Source: Rubrivivax sp.
Lineage (GTDB): Bacteria; Pseudomonadota; Gammaproteobacteria; Burkholderiales; Burkholderiaceae_C
Assembly (NCBI GenBank): GCA_019635285.1
Contig: JAHBZS010000001.1
Span: forward strand, 124,001-188,000
DNA length: 64,000 nt
Direction: 5' to 3'
Under the pieces are notes generated by a model. The model ran no database searches, was not told the origin of the DNA, and saw only the letters and a list, made by a program, of their open reading frames with translations. The position numbers were made by a program, and so were the translations under genes. Of the stretch, positions 34,970 to 42,994 are shown piece after piece. Each line of letters begins with the position of its first letter. Positions within the stretch are counted from its first letter, which is position 1.

Positions 34970-35977
34970 ATGCCATCCCGCCTCCTCGTCTTCCCCGACG
35001 ACACTGCCCGGTCCCTGATCGATGCGCTGAATGGCGCGCAGCAGTCGGTCAACATCCGCATGTTCCTGTTCACCGACCCGGACATGCTGGCGGCCGTGCA
35101 GGCGGCGCGCCGGCGCGGCGTCCAGGTGCGCGTGATGCTCAACCCGCGGCGCCGCGACGGCAGCAGCGACAACGAAGACACGCGCCAGGCTCTGCTGGAC
35201 GCCGGCGTGGAGGTGCGCGACAGCAGCCCGGCCTTCGCGGTGACGCACCAGAAGTCGATGACCATCGACGGCAAGATCGGCTTCGTCGAGTCGCTGAACT
35301 GGGAGACGCGCGACCTGACCGAAACGCGCGACTATGCGGTGGTCGTCGACGACCCGCTGGAGGTGTCGGAGATGCAGCGCTGCTTCGACGCGGACTGGAC
35401 GCACACGCCATTCACGCCGCACCCGAAGTCACGCCTGATCTGGTGCCCGAACAACGGCCGCGCGCGCATCGCCGCCTTCATCGACGCCGCACGCAGCACG
35501 CTGTGGCTGCAGAACGAGCGCTACCAGGACACGGTGATCATCGAGCGGCTGGTGCGCGCGCTGGCGCGCGGCGTCAAGGTCCACATCATGGCGCGGCCGC
35601 CGCACAACCTGAAGAAGGACAAGCTGATCGAAGGGGTCGGCGGCCTGCGCATCATGCGCGACGTGGGTGCCAAGGTGCACCGGTTGAAGCACCTGAAGCT
35701 GCACGGCAAGATGCTGCTGGCCGACGAGACGCGCGCGATCATCGGCTCGATCAACCTGGCGCCGGGCAGCTTCGACGAGCGGCGCGAGCTGGCCATCGAG
35801 ACCGAGGCGCCGGAGGTCATCGACCGGCTCAGGGAAGTGACGCGCCGCGACTGGCAGAGCTCCGAGATGCTCGACCTGAGCGACGACGGCGTGCTGGCCG
35901 ACCTGAGCAAACACCACCATGGCCACGCCGGCGCCAAGCAGCTCGCACTGAAGGCCGGCGGCGCGAAGAAGAAGTAG
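34970..35977 (+). CDS. phospholipase D-like (HKD) family protein
   Basis: A 335-residue protein with two HKD half-sites: HQKSMTIDGKIGFVESLNWE in the N-half and LHGKMLLADETRAIIGSINLAPGSFDERREL in the C-half (the second has Asp-Glu after the spacer instead of Asp-Gly). It lacks a signal peptide or membrane anchor, unlike cardiolipin synthases, and has a His/Lys-rich C-terminus (KHHHGHAGAKQ, KKK). Probably a cytosolic phosphodiesterase or phosphatidyltransferase-like enzyme; substrate unknown. It diverges from purE. Confidence 0.85.
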   Translation: MPSRLLVFPDDTARSLIDALNGAQQSVNIRMFLFTDPDMLAAVQAARRRGVQVRVMLNPRRRDGSSDNEDTRQALLDAGVEVRDSSPAFAVTHQKSMTIDGKIGFVESLNWETRDLTETRDYAVVVDDPLEVSEMQRCFDADWTHTPFTPHPKSRLIWCPNNGRARIAAFIDAARSTLWLQNERYQDTVIIERLVRALARGVKVHIMARPPHNLKKDKLIEGVGGLRIMRDVGAKVHRLKHLKLHGKMLLADETRAIIGSINLAPGSFDERRELAIETEAPEVIDRLREVTRRDWQSSEMLDLSDDGVLADLSKHHHGHAGAKQLALKAGGAKKK

Positions 35978-36001
35978 CGGCGCGTCAGCTCGGGATCGAT
36001 A

Positions 36002-36292
36002 TCTGCTTCCGGCGCGTAGCGGTCGGCGGCAACAGCCACCCCTGCGAGAGTTCAGCGCATCGCGCCAGGCGACACCTGCCACGGGCTCATGCTGCGGCGG
36101 TCGGCCCTTCGGACCGACTGCACTGTGGTGCTCGCCCCGGGGTCGCGCCGATAACTCACTTCGCGCCTTGGCAGGCGCTACGTTCAAACAGTATCGGCGA
36201 GTCAGATCACGAAGCGCGCTGCGCGCGCCGACCCCGGGTCTGCGCTCCTCGTCGCCGCAGAAATCGCCCCTGCCAGGTGCCGCCTGACGCGA
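36002..36292 (-). ncRNA. structured RNA, copy A (predicted)
   Basis: Read on the minus strand, this region repeats the layout of copy B at 36339 with different stem sequences. Long closing stem: 36267-36292 with 36060-36086 (few mismatches). Inner stem: 36229-36238 with 36136-36145, a perfect 10 bp. Hairpin GCGCCT/AGGCGC at 36163-36178. Hairpin GTCGG/CCGAC at 36100-36118. Shared unpaired sequences include the 12-mer ACTGTTTGAACG (36181-36192), AGTGAGTT, GCGAGCACC and the 3' tail GCGCCGG-AGCA (near 36003-36015). Loops are conserved and stems differ but remain paired, so selection on RNA structure is likely. No reading frame explains it. Confidence 0.7.
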
Positions 36293-36338
36293 GATCGTGG
36301 TCTCGGTGGCGTTCGCTACGAACCCCACGAGCGCTGCC

Positions 36339-36627
36339 GCAAAGCCGGGCCCGGGCAGGACGCGATGCGCCTCTGAGGCGCCGAGGAGCGCAGCGCCCAT
36401 GGCCAGCGCGCGCAGCGCGCCACAACCTCTGACTTCGTCGCGACTGTTTGAACGGAGCGGACATAGTCCGCGCAGTGAGTTGGCGACGAGGCCATGGGCG
36501 CGAGCACCGCAGGGTAGTCGGCGCAGCCGACCGCCTCAGCGAAGCGTCGCGGCCTGCCCGGGCCCGGCTTTGCCGCACCCAAACGTCGCACACCAAGCGG
36601 TGTTTGGATGTCGGCTATGCGCCGGCA
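36339..36627 (+). ncRNA. structured RNA, copy B (predicted)
   Basis: A 21-bp perfect inverted repeat closes the element (36339-36359 with 36553-36573), continued inward by CGCGA/TCGCG (36361-36365 with 36547-36551). Inside are a perfect 12-bp stem (36393-36404 with 36490-36501), a hairpin GCGGAC/GTCCGC (36457-36471), and a hairpin GTCGGC/GCCGAC (36517-36531). ACTGTTTGAACG is at 36443-36454. A 3' hairpin CCAAAC/GTTTGG and the tail GCGCCGGCAGCAA follow. Copy A matches in loops with compensatory stem changes. It may belong to a known Burkholderiales repeat RNA family (for example the Betaproteobacteria toxic small RNA); that is unverified. Confidence 0.7.
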
Positions 36628-36640
36628 GCAACCGCCGCCG

Positions 36641-37540
36641 TCAGTAGCCGCGCACGCGGTCGACCAGGTTGTGCGGCACCTCGCCGCGCTGCAGGCAGCG
36701 CCAGCCTTGCACAAACTGCTCGGCGATGGTCTGGGGCGACGACTGCGCCGCGATGTGCGGCGTGATGGTGATGCCCGGCACGTCCCACAGCGGGTCGTCG
36801 GCCGGCAGCGGCTCGCGCGACTGCACGTCCAGCGCCGCGCCCGCCAGTTGGCCGGTGCGCACGGCGGCGATCAGGTCGGGCTCGACGACGTGCGCGCCGC
36901 GCGCGATGTTGATCAGATAGCTGCCGCGCGGCATCGATGCAAACGCGCGCGCATCCAGCAGGCCTTCGGTCTGCGGCGTCAACGGCAAGGCGCACACGAT
37001 GATGTCGCTGCCGCCCAGCACCGCCTGCAGCGACTGCCCGGAATGCCGGCTGTAGCCGGTGACCTGGAAGCCCACCGCCTGCAGCATGCGCGCCACGGCG
37101 CTGCCCATCGTGCCCATGCCGAGCACGCCGACGCGGCTGCGCAAGGCGCCGATGGGCTGCCGCACCCATTGCCGCGTGTGCTGCTGCGCTTCGTAGGCGG
37201 CCAGCCCGCGCGCATGGCGCAAGGCCATCAGCACCACGAGCTGCGCAATGCCGTCGGCCTGCTCCACGTCGACGATGCGCGAGACCTGCACCCGCGGCAA
37301 CAGCTCCGGCACCAGCAGCTTCTCGACACCGGCGCCCACCGAACAGACCCAGCGCAGGCGCGGCAACCGCGCGGCCACGCCGGCCGGGAAGCGCCAGCCC
37401 AGCACCGCCTCCACGTCGCCCAGCGCCGCATCGGCCAGCCCCGGCTGGTATTCGAGCAACGGCAGCTGCGGATCGATGGCGTGCACGGCATCGACAAACA
37501 CCTGGGCCGGCAGCGGATGGGTCAGCAACAAGGTCTTCAT
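36641..37540 (-). CDS. 2-hydroxyacid dehydrogenase, glyoxylate/hydroxypyruvate reductase A-like
   Basis: A 299-residue NAD(P)-dependent D-2-hydroxyacid dehydrogenase of the GhrA group: VCSVGAGVEKLL, VGVLGMGTMGSAVARMLQAVGFQVTGYSR (Rossmann GxGxxG), LPLTPQTEGLLDA, NIARGAHVVEPDLIAAV (catalytic Arg), and ITITPHIAAQSSPQT (catalytic His). It probably reduces glyoxylate or hydroxypyruvate. It overlaps the upstream epimerase gene by 4 bp (ATGA). Its stop codon lies close to the 3' end of RNA copy B, which converges on it. Confidence 0.9.
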   Translation of the reverse strand: MKTLLLTHPLPAQVFVDAVHAIDPQLPLLEYQPGLADAALGDVEAVLGWRFPAGVAARLPRLRWVCSVGAGVEKLLVPELLPRVQVSRIVDVEQADGIAQLVVLMALRHARGLAAYEAQQHTRQWVRQPIGALRSRVGVLGMGTMGSAVARMLQAVGFQVTGYSRHSGQSLQAVLGGSDIIVCALPLTPQTEGLLDARAFASMPRGSYLINIARGAHVVEPDLIAAVRTGQLAGAALDVQSREPLPADDPLWDVPGITITPHIAAQSSPQTIAEQFVQGWRCLQRGEVPHNLVDRVRGY

Positions 37541-38433
37541 GCGATCAGGCCTTCGGCCACGGTGGGATAGCGCAGGCGCAATTTCAGTTCGGTCTTGAGC
37601 CGGCGATTGTCCAGGCGGCGCGATTCGCTCATGAAGCTCAGCTGCAGCGGCGACAGCCGCGTCGCCGCGTCGGCACGGCCGATGCGCGGCGGGCGCGGCA
37701 GGCCGCACAGGTCGGCCGCCAGGTCGAAATAGTCGCCCATGCGCAGTTCGCTGTCGTCGCAGACGTGCAGCGCGCGCTGCGGCCGCGCGCGGTGCAGCGC
37801 GGCCACGCAGGCGCGCGCCAGGTCGTCGGCGTGGATGTGGTTGGTGTACACGTCGTCCTCGGCGGCCAGCACCGGCGTGCCGCGCTGCAGCCGCTCGCGC
37901 GGGTGGCCGCCTGCGCGGTCGGACGCGTAGATGCCCGGGATGCGCAGCAGCGACACCGTGGCGCCGGTACGCCGCCCGTAGTGGCGCAGCCGGGCCTCGG
38001 CGTCGGCGCGGCGCCAGGCGCGCGCGGTGCCGGGCCGCAGGGCGCGGGTCTCGTCGAAGCGCGCGCCGCCGCAGTCGCCATACACGCCGCTGGTGCTGGC
38101 ATAGACGATGCGCCGCACGCGGCCGACACGCGCCAGCGCCGCCAGCAGGTGCCGGGTGCGCGTGTCATGCTCGCCGTCGCCGGGCGGCGGCGCCAGGTGC
38201 AGCACGGCGTCGGCCAGGCCGGCCAGCCGGCCCAACGTCGCCGGCTGGTCCAGGTCGCCGCACAGCGGCACCGCGCCCGCGTCGCGCAGCGCCGCGCGCC
38301 GGGCGGGGGACGAGGTCAGCGCCAGCACGCGGTAGCGGCCGCGCAATAGCCGCAACACGCGCAGGCCGACATCGCCGCAGCCGACGATCAGCAGCACGGG
38401 CCGGCGCGAGCGGCGGTTGGGTGGCAACGACAT
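37537..38433 (-). CDS. NAD-dependent epimerase/dehydratase-like protein (extended SDR, YeeZ-like)
   Basis: A 298-residue atypical extended SDR: LLIVGCGDVGLRVLRLL (GxGxxG variant), ALTSSPARRAALRDAGAVPLCGDLDQPATL, YASTSGVYGD with the usual Ser/Tyr region, and NHIHADDLARACVAAL. This pattern is that of the YeeZ-like NAD(P)-binding proteins often found beside GhrA-type reductases in betaproteobacteria. The start at 38433 is chosen as the family N-terminus (the frame extends upstream only as antisense). Substrate unknown. Confidence 0.85.
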   Translation of the reverse strand: MSLPPNRRSRRPVLLIVGCGDVGLRVLRLLRGRYRVLALTSSPARRAALRDAGAVPLCGDLDQPATLGRLAGLADAVLHLAPPPGDGEHDTRTRHLLAALARVGRVRRIVYASTSGVYGDCGGARFDETRALRPGTARAWRRADAEARLRHYGRRTGATVSLLRIPGIYASDRAGGHPRERLQRGTPVLAAEDDVYTNHIHADDLARACVAALHRARPQRALHVCDDSELRMGDYFDLAADLCGLPRPPRIGRADAATRLSPLQLSFMSESRRLDNRRLKTELKLRLRYPTVAEGLIA

Positions 38434-38491
38434 GGGGACAAGGCCCTTGCGGGACAATCGGCGCGCAGTGTAAGAGCGCGCCCCACCGTCC

Positions 38492-39532
38492 ATGAGCTTC
38501 ACGATCCATCTGCAGCCCGCGAACCGCAGCTTCGAGGTGCAGCGCGACGAGCCGATCCTGTCGGCGGCCATCCGCCAAGGCATCGGCCTGCCCTACGGCT
38601 GCCGCGACGGCGCCTGCGGCTCGTGCAAGAGCCGGCTGCTGTCGGGCCGGGTGATCCATGGCGCGCACCAGCTGCGCGCGCTGTCGGTGGCCGAGGAGGA
38701 CGCCGGCTGGATCCTGCCCTGCTGCGCGGCAGCGCAGACCGACTGCGTGATCGAAGCGCGCAGCGTGCCCGGTGCCGGCGAGTTCCCGGTGCTGAAGATG
38801 CCGGCGCGCGTGCTCAGCCTGCAGCGTGCCGCGCCCGACGTGATGATCGTCAAGCTGCAATTGCCGGCCAACCAGAACCTGCAGTACCGCGCCGGGCAGT
38901 TCATCGAGATCATCCTGCGCGACGGCGCGCGCCGCAGCTATTCGATGGCCAACGCCGCCCACCAGCTGGGTACCCCGCCGGCCCTGGAACTGCACCTGCG
39001 TCACCTGCCCGGCGGCCGCTTCACCGACCATGTGTTCGGCGCCATGAAGGACAAGGAGATCCTGCGCATCGAAGGCCCGTTCGGCAGCTTCTTCCTGCGC
39101 GAGGACTCGCCCAAGCCCATCGTGCTGCTGGCCGCGGGCACCGGCCTGGCGCCGATCAAGGCGCTGATCGAGCACATGCGGCTGAAGGCCGTCGACCGCC
39201 CGACCTGGCTGTACTGGGGCGGGCGCCGGCCGCAGGATCTGTATCTGAACGCCTGGTGCGAAGAAACCGCCGCGCAGATGCCGCAACTGCGCTACGTGCC
39301 CGTGGTCAGCGACGCGCAGCCGGGCGACGCGTGGGCGGGCCGCACGGGCCTCGTGCATGCCGCCGTGATGCAGGACCTGCCCGACCTGTCCGGCCATCAG
39401 GTCTATGCCTGCGGCGCGCCAGTGATGGTCGAGTCCGCGCAGCGCGACTTCGTGCAGCGCTGCGGCCTGCCCGACGACGAGTTCTACGCCGACGCATTTA
39501 CCACCGAAGCCGACAAGCACCCGACCGTGTAG
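38492..39532 (+). CDS. ferredoxin-NAD(P)H flavin reductase (CDP-6-deoxy-delta-3,4-glucoseen reductase-like)
   Basis: A 346-residue electron-transfer enzyme: N-terminal 2Fe-2S ferredoxin domain (YGCRDGACGSCKSRLLSG, then ILPCCA), a central FAD domain (YRAGQFIEIILRDGARRSYSMANA), and a C-terminal NAD(P) domain (IVLLAAGTGLAPIKALIEHM, YACGAPVMVESAQRDF). This is the AscD/MmoC-like layout. Without sugar-nucleotide genes nearby the CDP-sugar name should be read as a family name; it probably supplies electrons to an unknown oxygenase. Diverges from the epimerase gene. Confidence 0.88.
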   Translation: MSFTIHLQPANRSFEVQRDEPILSAAIRQGIGLPYGCRDGACGSCKSRLLSGRVIHGAHQLRALSVAEEDAGWILPCCAAAQTDCVIEARSVPGAGEFPVLKMPARVLSLQRAAPDVMIVKLQLPANQNLQYRAGQFIEIILRDGARRSYSMANAAHQLGTPPALELHLRHLPGGRFTDHVFGAMKDKEILRIEGPFGSFFLREDSPKPIVLLAAGTGLAPIKALIEHMRLKAVDRPTWLYWGGRRPQDLYLNAWCEETAAQMPQLRYVPVVSDAQPGDAWAGRTGLVHAAVMQDLPDLSGHQVYACGAPVMVESAQRDFVQRCGLPDDEFYADAFTTEADKHPTV

Positions 39533-39604
39533 CGGCCGGATGCTCGCCATGCGGGCGCCGCTCGCGCCTGCGTGGCAAGCCAGAACCCACCCCAGCACAA
39601 CCCC

Positions 39605-40585
39605 ATGAAACTCCATCGCCGACAAGTCCTCACCCTCGCCGCCATGGCGCTGCCGCTGCACGGGCAGGCCCAGTCCAAGCCGATCCGCCTGATCGTGCCC
39701 TACCCGCCCGGCGGGCCGCTGGACATCGTCGCGCGCGCGCTGGCCGACAAGGTCAAGGACAGCCTGGGCACGGTGGTGGTGGAAAACCGCCCCGGCGCCG
39801 GCGGCAACCTGGGCATGGACCTGGTCGCCAAGTCCGCGCCGGACGGGCTGACCCTCGGCATGGGGGCGGTCGCCACGCATGCCATCAACCCGTGGCTGTA
39901 CGCAAAGATCCCCTACGACCCGATCCGCGACTTCACGCCGATCACGCTGGTCGCGCAGGTGCCGAACGTGCTGGTGATGAACGTGGACACCGCCAAGAAA
40001 CTGGGCATCCACAGCGTGGCCGACCTGGTGGCCTATGCGAAGAAGAACCCCGGCACGCTGAACTACGGCTCCGGCGGGAACGGCAGCGCCGGGCACCTCG
40101 CCGGCGAGATGTTCAAGGCGCAGGCCGGCGTGTACATGGTGCACATCCCCTACGCCGGCGGCTCGCCGGCGCAGCTGGCGCTGCTGTCGGGCCAGGTGGA
40201 CCTGAACTTCGACAACCTGGCCGCCGCGTCGGCCAACATCAAGAGCGGCAAGCTGACGGCGGTGGCGATGACCACCGCCAAGCGCGCCAGCGCCATGCCG
40301 GAGGTGCCGACCATCGCCGAGAGCGGCGCCAAGCTGGGCCTGGCCGCCTTCGACATCAACACCTGGTTCGGCCTGTTCGGCCCGGCGGGGCTGCCCGCGG
40401 CGACGACGCAGCGGCTGAACAAGGCCTTCACCGAGGCGCTGGCATCGCCGGAGATCAAGGCGCGCCTGGCCACCTTGCTGGCCGAGCCGGCGCCGATGAC
40501 GCCGGAGCAGTTCGGCGCCTTCATCAAGGCCGAGCTGGCCAAGTACGAGCAGGTGGTGAAGCAGTCCGGGGCGAAAGCCGACTAA
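39605..40585 (+). CDS. Bug family periplasmic substrate-binding protein (tripartite tricarboxylate type)
   Basis: A 326-residue periplasmic protein: short signal (MKLHRRQVLTLAAMALPLHGQAQ), then the Bug start KPIRLIVPYPPGGPLDIVARALADKV, VENRPGAGGNLGMDLVAKSAPDGLTL, NYGSGGNGSAGHLAGEMF and VHIPYAGGSPAQLALLSGQVDL. These proteins bind small carboxylates and are greatly expanded in Burkholderiales, usually without adjacent permeases, as here. The ATG at 39605 gives the signal peptide. Ligand unknown. Confidence 0.92.
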   Translation: MKLHRRQVLTLAAMALPLHGQAQSKPIRLIVPYPPGGPLDIVARALADKVKDSLGTVVVENRPGAGGNLGMDLVAKSAPDGLTLGMGAVATHAINPWLYAKIPYDPIRDFTPITLVAQVPNVLVMNVDTAKKLGIHSVADLVAYAKKNPGTLNYGSGGNGSAGHLAGEMFKAQAGVYMVHIPYAGGSPAQLALLSGQVDLNFDNLAAASANIKSGKLTAVAMTTAKRASAMPEVPTIAESGAKLGLAAFDINTWFGLFGPAGLPAATTQRLNKAFTEALASPEIKARLATLLAEPAPMTPEQFGAFIKAELAKYEQVVKQSGAKAD

Positions 40586-40624
40586 AGCCGACCCGCCACG
40601 CGCCGCGTCGGGGGTTGAATTCGC

Positions 40625-41566
40625 TCAGCCTGGCGCGGGGCGGCGCCCGACGTCGGGGCCTTCCCAGTACGGGGGATCCGAGAACGCCTGCGCCAGCAAG
40701 TCGAGGAAGCTGCGCACCTTGGTGGTCAGGAAGCGGGTGGGCGAATAGATGGCGTACAGCGAGCTGTTGATCGTCGGCCGGTACGCGGTGAGCACCGGGA
40801 CCAGCCTGCCCGACTGCAGGTACTCGCCGATCAGGTAGGTCGGCAACATGGCGATGCCGCGACCCGCGAGCACGTGGTCCGCAATGACTTGACTGCTGTT
40901 CACCCGGAACTGAGAACGCACCGGCGTGCTGTATTCGTGGCCGTCCTTGGTGAAGGTCCAGCGATTATTCTTGATGAGACTGGCGTAATAGTGGCACTCG
41001 TGCGCCGCCAAATCCTCAGGCGTATGAGGTATCCCTGATTTCTGAATATACTCGGGGCTTGCACAGATGATCCAGTTGATGGCGGCCAGCCGCTTGGCGA
41101 CAACGCCGTCGTCGAGGTGATTGGTGATGCGCACGGCCACGTCGTAATCACCGCCCGAGATGTTCTCGAGCTCATCCGAGACGGTCAATCGAACCTGTAC
41201 CTTGGGGTAGCGCTCCGAAAAGTCGGATATCAGCGCGCCCAGATGCTTGACGCTGAACAGCCGCGGCGCGGTGACGCGCAGCGTGCCGCGCGGCTCGGCA
41301 TGCAGGTCGTTGATCTCCTCCAGCGACTCTTCGGCCAGCGCCAGCAGGGCACTGCTGCGCTGAAAGAAGGTCTCGCCGATCTCGGTCAGCGACACGTGAC
41401 GCGTCGTGCGCACGAACAGCTGCATGCCCACCTTGCGTTCCAGCTGCGCGATCTGCCGGCTGACCGTGGCCGTGGACAAACCCAGCTCGTCGGCGGCGGC
41501 GGTGAAGCTGCGCAAGCGCGCCACCCTGGCGAAGACCGCAATCGTGCGCAGGTGGTCCACTTCCAC
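40625..41566 (-). CDS. LysR family transcriptional regulator
   Basis: A 313-residue LysR protein: winged-helix start DHLRTIAVFARVARLRSFTAAADELGLSTATVSRQIAQLERKVGMQLFVRTTRHVSLTEIGETF, then a periplasmic-binding-like effector domain (RGTLRVTAPRLFSVKHLGALI, FRVNSSQVIADHVLAGRGIAMLP). A GTG at 41566 is the likely start (another in-frame GTG is 2 codons on). The middle of the gene is less GC-rich than its neighbours. It diverges from the PLP-lyase operon, which it probably regulates. Confidence 0.92.
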   Translation of the reverse strand: MEVDHLRTIAVFARVARLRSFTAAADELGLSTATVSRQIAQLERKVGMQLFVRTTRHVSLTEIGETFFQRSSALLALAEESLEEINDLHAEPRGTLRVTAPRLFSVKHLGALISDFSERYPKVQVRLTVSDELENISGGDYDVAVRITNHLDDGVVAKRLAAINWIICASPEYIQKSGIPHTPEDLAAHECHYYASLIKNNRWTFTKDGHEYSTPVRSQFRVNSSQVIADHVLAGRGIAMLPTYLIGEYLQSGRLVPVLTAYRPTINSSLYAIYSPTRFLTTKVRSFLDLLAQAFSDPPYWEGPDVGRRPAPG

Positions 41567-41737
41567 GGCCGCATTATTGCATGACTGAAATAATGTTTTC
41601 TTGTTTTTTCGTTGCGCAACGATTTTGAATCTCTAAAATTGATATCTGAAGTTTACTGGACACGCACCTGAGTCGAGTATCTCCGGCGAGTATATATATT
41701 CGCAGCGACGAGAGTATATGTGGCGCGTGACGACGAA
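41567..41737. promoter_or_regulatory. AT-rich LysR / lyase intergenic region with inverted repeats
   Basis: This 171-bp gap is strikingly AT-rich against the surroundings. It contains ATTATT-N10-AATAAT (41573-41594), which also fits the LysR T-N11-A rule, and the perfect 12-bp palindrome CGTTGCGCAACG (41610-41621). Further right are a TATATATAT stretch (around 41690) and three GAGTAT motifs. It most likely holds the divergent promoters and LysR sites. The lyase may start at GTG 41720 or ATG 41738. Confidence 0.5.
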
Positions 41738-42925
41738 ATGACAGATCACTCCTCACATACTGGTGCTCAAGCGCAGACCCTGGTCACCCATGTCGGCCGG
41801 GATGCCAAACTCTCCCAGGGTTTGGTAAGTATCCCGCCCTATCGCGGTTCGACGGTGCTGTTCGACACCGTGGAGCAGATGAAGGGCGCCAGCGGGCACC
41901 GCGCCTACGGCCGCTGGGGCACGCCGACCAACCGCGCGCTGGAACGGGCGCTGGCCGAGCTCGAAGGCGGCGCCAATGCCATGCTGACGCCCTCAGGCCT
42001 GTCGGCGATCACCATCGCATTGCTGGCCAGCGTGAAGCCGGGTGACCACATCCTGGTCAGCGACAGCGTGTACCCGCCGACCCGCACCTTCTGCGACACC
42101 GTGCTCAAGCAGATGGGCGTCGCGACCACGTACTACGACCCGCTGGTCGGCGCAGGCATCAAGGACCTGCTGCAGCCGAACACGTCGGTCGTCTATACCG
42201 AATCCCCCGGCTCCGGCACCTTCGAGGTGCAGGACATTCCGGCGATCTGCGCCGCGGCCCACGCCGCCGGTGCCCGTTTCCTGATGGACAACACCTGGGG
42301 CACGGCACTGTGCTTCAACGCGCTGCGCCATGGCGTGGACCTGTCGATCCATTCGCTGACCAAGTACGTGGTCGGGCATTCCGATGCGCTGCTCGGCGCC
42401 ATCGTCGTGCGCGACCGCGAGGTGTACCGGCAGGTGCGCGGTTTCCACGGCGCGATGGGGATCACCGTGGGTCCGGACGACGCCTTCCTGGGCCTGCGCG
42501 GCCTGCGCACCCTGGCCGTGCGCCTGCGGCAACACCAGGAGAACGCCCTGGCCGTGGCGCAATGGCTGCGCGAGCAGCCGCTGGTGCGCGAGGTGCTCTA
42601 CCCGGCGCTGCCCGGCGCCCCTGGACACGAGCTGTGGAAACGCGATTTCGAAGGCGCGAGCGGCCTGTTCGGCGTCATCCTGAAGGACGCGAGCGATGGC
42701 GCCGTGGCCGCCATGCTGGACGGCATGCGCTGGTTCGGCATGGGCTTCAGCTGGGGCGGATTCGAGAGCCTGGTCATCCCCGTCAAGCCGGGTGGGTACC
42801 GCATGTCTTCGCCGCTGCGCCATGGCGAAGCCTGCCTGCGCATCCATGTCGGTCTGGAACATCCGCAGGACTTGATCGCCGACCTGCGCGATGGCCTGCA
42901 GCGCCTGCAGGCGTACCGCGACTGA
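41738..42925 (+). CDS. PLP-dependent cystathionine beta-lyase-like enzyme (Cys/Met metabolism family)
   Basis: About 395 residues of the Cys/Met PLP family: TLVTHVGRDAKLSQGLVSIPPYRGSTVLF, YGRWGTPTNRALERALAELEGG (phosphate/substrate Tyr region), LVSDSVYPPTRTFCD, ESPGSGTFEVQDIPAIC, FLMDNTWGT (ring Asp), and the PLP Lys K209 in SIHSLTKYVVGHSD. SWGGFESLVIP is typical of MetC-like beta-lyases. It cleaves C-S bonds of cystathionine or a related S-alkyl cysteine. Start is ambiguous between ATG 41738 and GTG 41720. It heads the LysR-linked amino acid import operon. Confidence 0.9.
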   Translation: MTDHSSHTGAQAQTLVTHVGRDAKLSQGLVSIPPYRGSTVLFDTVEQMKGASGHRAYGRWGTPTNRALERALAELEGGANAMLTPSGLSAITIALLASVKPGDHILVSDSVYPPTRTFCDTVLKQMGVATTYYDPLVGAGIKDLLQPNTSVVYTESPGSGTFEVQDIPAICAAAHAAGARFLMDNTWGTALCFNALRHGVDLSIHSLTKYVVGHSDALLGAIVVRDREVYRQVRGFHGAMGITVGPDDAFLGLRGLRTLAVRLRQHQENALAVAQWLREQPLVREVLYPALPGAPGHELWKRDFEGASGLFGVILKDASDGAVAAMLDGMRWFGMGFSWGGFESLVIPVKPGGYRMSSPLRHGEACLRIHVGLEHPQDLIADLRDGLQRLQAYRD

Positions 42926-42994
42926 GCCGCGCCCCCGCAGCGGGGCAACGCCCGGTCTGATTGGCGTTCTTCTTCAAGCAACAAGTGAGACAAC

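Noticed and set aside
36608-36640. Short open frame starting at the ATG in the RNA 3' tail
   Set aside because: The ATG is absent from the other two copies of the tail; the conserved part is GCGCCGG, not the codon.
42931-42946. Terminator between the lyase and the receptor gene (GCCCC...GGGGC)
   Set aside because: The stem is short and no T run follows; the gene order argues for a continuous transcript.
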